From: JANRLF01 sp033762815
GTDB lineage: Bacteria; Bacteroidota; Bacteroidia; Chitinophagales; CAIOSU01
DNA: 64,000 bases
Direction: 5' to 3'
NCBI GenBank assembly: GCA_033762815.1
Contig: JANRLF010000002.1
Span: 248,001-312,000 of the forward strand
Part shown: positions 63,192 through 64,000 of the stretch, piece after piece
Numbering within the stretch: position 1 is the first letter of the stretch
Layout of the letters: each line of letters begins with the position of its first letter
Notes under the pieces: model-generated
What the model was told of the DNA's origin: nothing
Seen by the model: the letters and a program-made list of their open reading frames with translations, nothing else
The model's database searches: none
Made by a program: the position numbers and the translations under genes

Positions 63192-63872
63192 TTATGGCTT
63201 CCTTGCTAGATAGTAGCTAAAAGTTCCAACTTTTGTATTAAGGAAGCCCACCTCTAAAATATCCACGAAATCTGCATTAGAGATAAATTGAGGCATTAAA
63301 CCTTTAACATTATCCTGTGTAGTTTTAAAGCCGTCTAATAACTGAATACTAAAAAATAATAAGCGCATCAACTTATTTTGTGCCTTTCCCCAATCGCCTA
63401 TAATAAGTTTCCCTTGAGGTTTAAGAACCCGATGGAGTTCTTTAAGACAATGAAGCTTTGTTTCTCTATCCAGTTGGTGAAACACTAGTGAACTAAAAAC
63501 TTTGTCAAAGAAGTTGTCATTAAAAGGTAAGCAAGTGCCGTCGTATAAATGAAGGGGCACTTGGAGGTTATACCTTTTTAATTTCTCCTCGGCAATAGCT
63601 TTTATGCTTGCATCAATGTCCACACCCATAACCGGCACCTGACTATTTCGCTGCTTTAAGAGGATAAGGTTTTGCGCGGTGCCGAAACCAAACTCCAGGA
63701 TGTTTTCGTAGCTATTTGGGTTTAGGAGATCAACTAACCTGGTTCTAACCTTATTCTCTGGCATTACTGTTTTTATAGCCAGGTCGTAATAGTTACTTAG
63801 GAATTTGTAACCCAAAGCAGGAATGAACTTTTTTTTGCTCATATTTTCTTCAACTAAAGATGAAAACGTCAT
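63192..63872 (-). CDS. Class I SAM-dependent methyltransferase
   Basis: The 226-residue cytosolic protein has the Rossmann motifs: ENILEFGFGTAQNLILL (motif I with Gly-x-Gly-x-Ala), VMGVDIDASIKAIAEEK (acidic residue that binds the ribose), DNFFDKVFSSLVFHQL and RVLKPQGKLIIGDW (post I and III). It resembles UbiE-like small methyltransferases. Start could be 63872 or Met11 at 63842. The C-terminus ends FSYYLARKP. The substrate is not visible. It stands alone next to the metal island and has no clear partner. Confidence 0.85.
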   Translation of the reverse strand: MTFSSLVEENMSKKKFIPALGYKFLSNYYDLAIKTVMPENKVRTRLVDLLNPNSYENILEFGFGTAQNLILLKQRNSQVPVMGVDIDASIKAIAEEKLKRYNLQVPLHLYDGTCLPFNDNFFDKVFSSLVFHQLDRETKLHCLKELHRVLKPQGKLIIGDWGKAQNKLMRLLFFSIQLLDGFKTTQDNVKGLMPQFISNADFVDILEVGFLNTKVGTFSYYLARKP

Positions 63873-64000
63873 TTAAATACCGGAGTTGCGCGATTATAAC
63901 TTATTAGCCTCACCAAGTTAAAGCGCTCATTCGATAGCATTAATTAGCTTAAAGCTAAGAAAATTGCTTCTAGGCAGGTGTCAATCTGTAAATATTACAA

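Overview
The window comes from a member of the Bacteroidota, probably a Chitinophagales-like relative. The evidence is type IX secretion cargo (four large secreted proteins with T9SS or gliding-type C-terminal domains), a PorP/SprF partner, a TonB receptor with an N-terminal carboxypeptidase-like domain, several Bacteroidota-typical small families (DUF6660, HYC_CC_PP-like), and candidate promoters with the Bacteroidota -7 element TAnnTTTG. No mobile element with an intact transposase or integrase is visible.

1-16.3 kb is mostly core chromosome: a truncated patatin, an M20 amidohydrolase, a secreted carboxylesterase, DUF1361, fabD, a ParE-type toxin with its partner, a thiolase, a 7TMR-HD phosphodiesterase (PgpH type), a heme oxygenase, a Nudix hydrolase coupled to a degenerate MBL-fold protein, a T9SS protein, and an aminoethylphosphonate pair (PhnX-like HAD plus PhnW).

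16.3-26.8 kb is a defence island starting directly behind tRNA-Ala(GGC), which is itself preceded by a chimeric tRNA pseudogene. It holds a four-gene CBASS-like operon (CD-NTase, E2-like protein, 4-TM putative effector, second complete CD-NTase-fold enzyme), a convergent Mrr-like restriction endonuclease, a DUF2188 gene, two strong inverted repeats, and a three-gene Shango system (TerB-domain protein, ATPase, Lhr-like helicase).

26.8-40.4 kb is cell-surface: a small secreted zinc-motif protein, PorP/SprF with a 2541-residue gliding-type adhesin carrying exact 231-bp tandem modules, an 850-bp gene-free stretch with repeats and palindromes, a small winged-helix protein, and a 949-residue T9SS protein behind a leader with a striking pseudoknot-like structure.

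40.4-64 kb is a metal-homeostasis island: a CDF transporter with an HMA domain, a TonB receptor, ArsR with a perfect palindromic operator, a porin/Rieske/di-heme oxidoreductase operon, two tandem HMA proteins with DUF3703, a CPC-type P1B ATPase, a NicO-like transporter, a CzcB-type adaptor, and a CzcA pump fused to a TolC-type channel with an internal signal peptide. Two DUF6660-type genes, an HYC_CC_PP-like gene and a frameshifted HMA lipoprotein gene complete it. A methyltransferase gene ends the window. The two most unusual signals are the CBASS-like operon with two nucleotidyltransferases and the structured element at 40201-40365.
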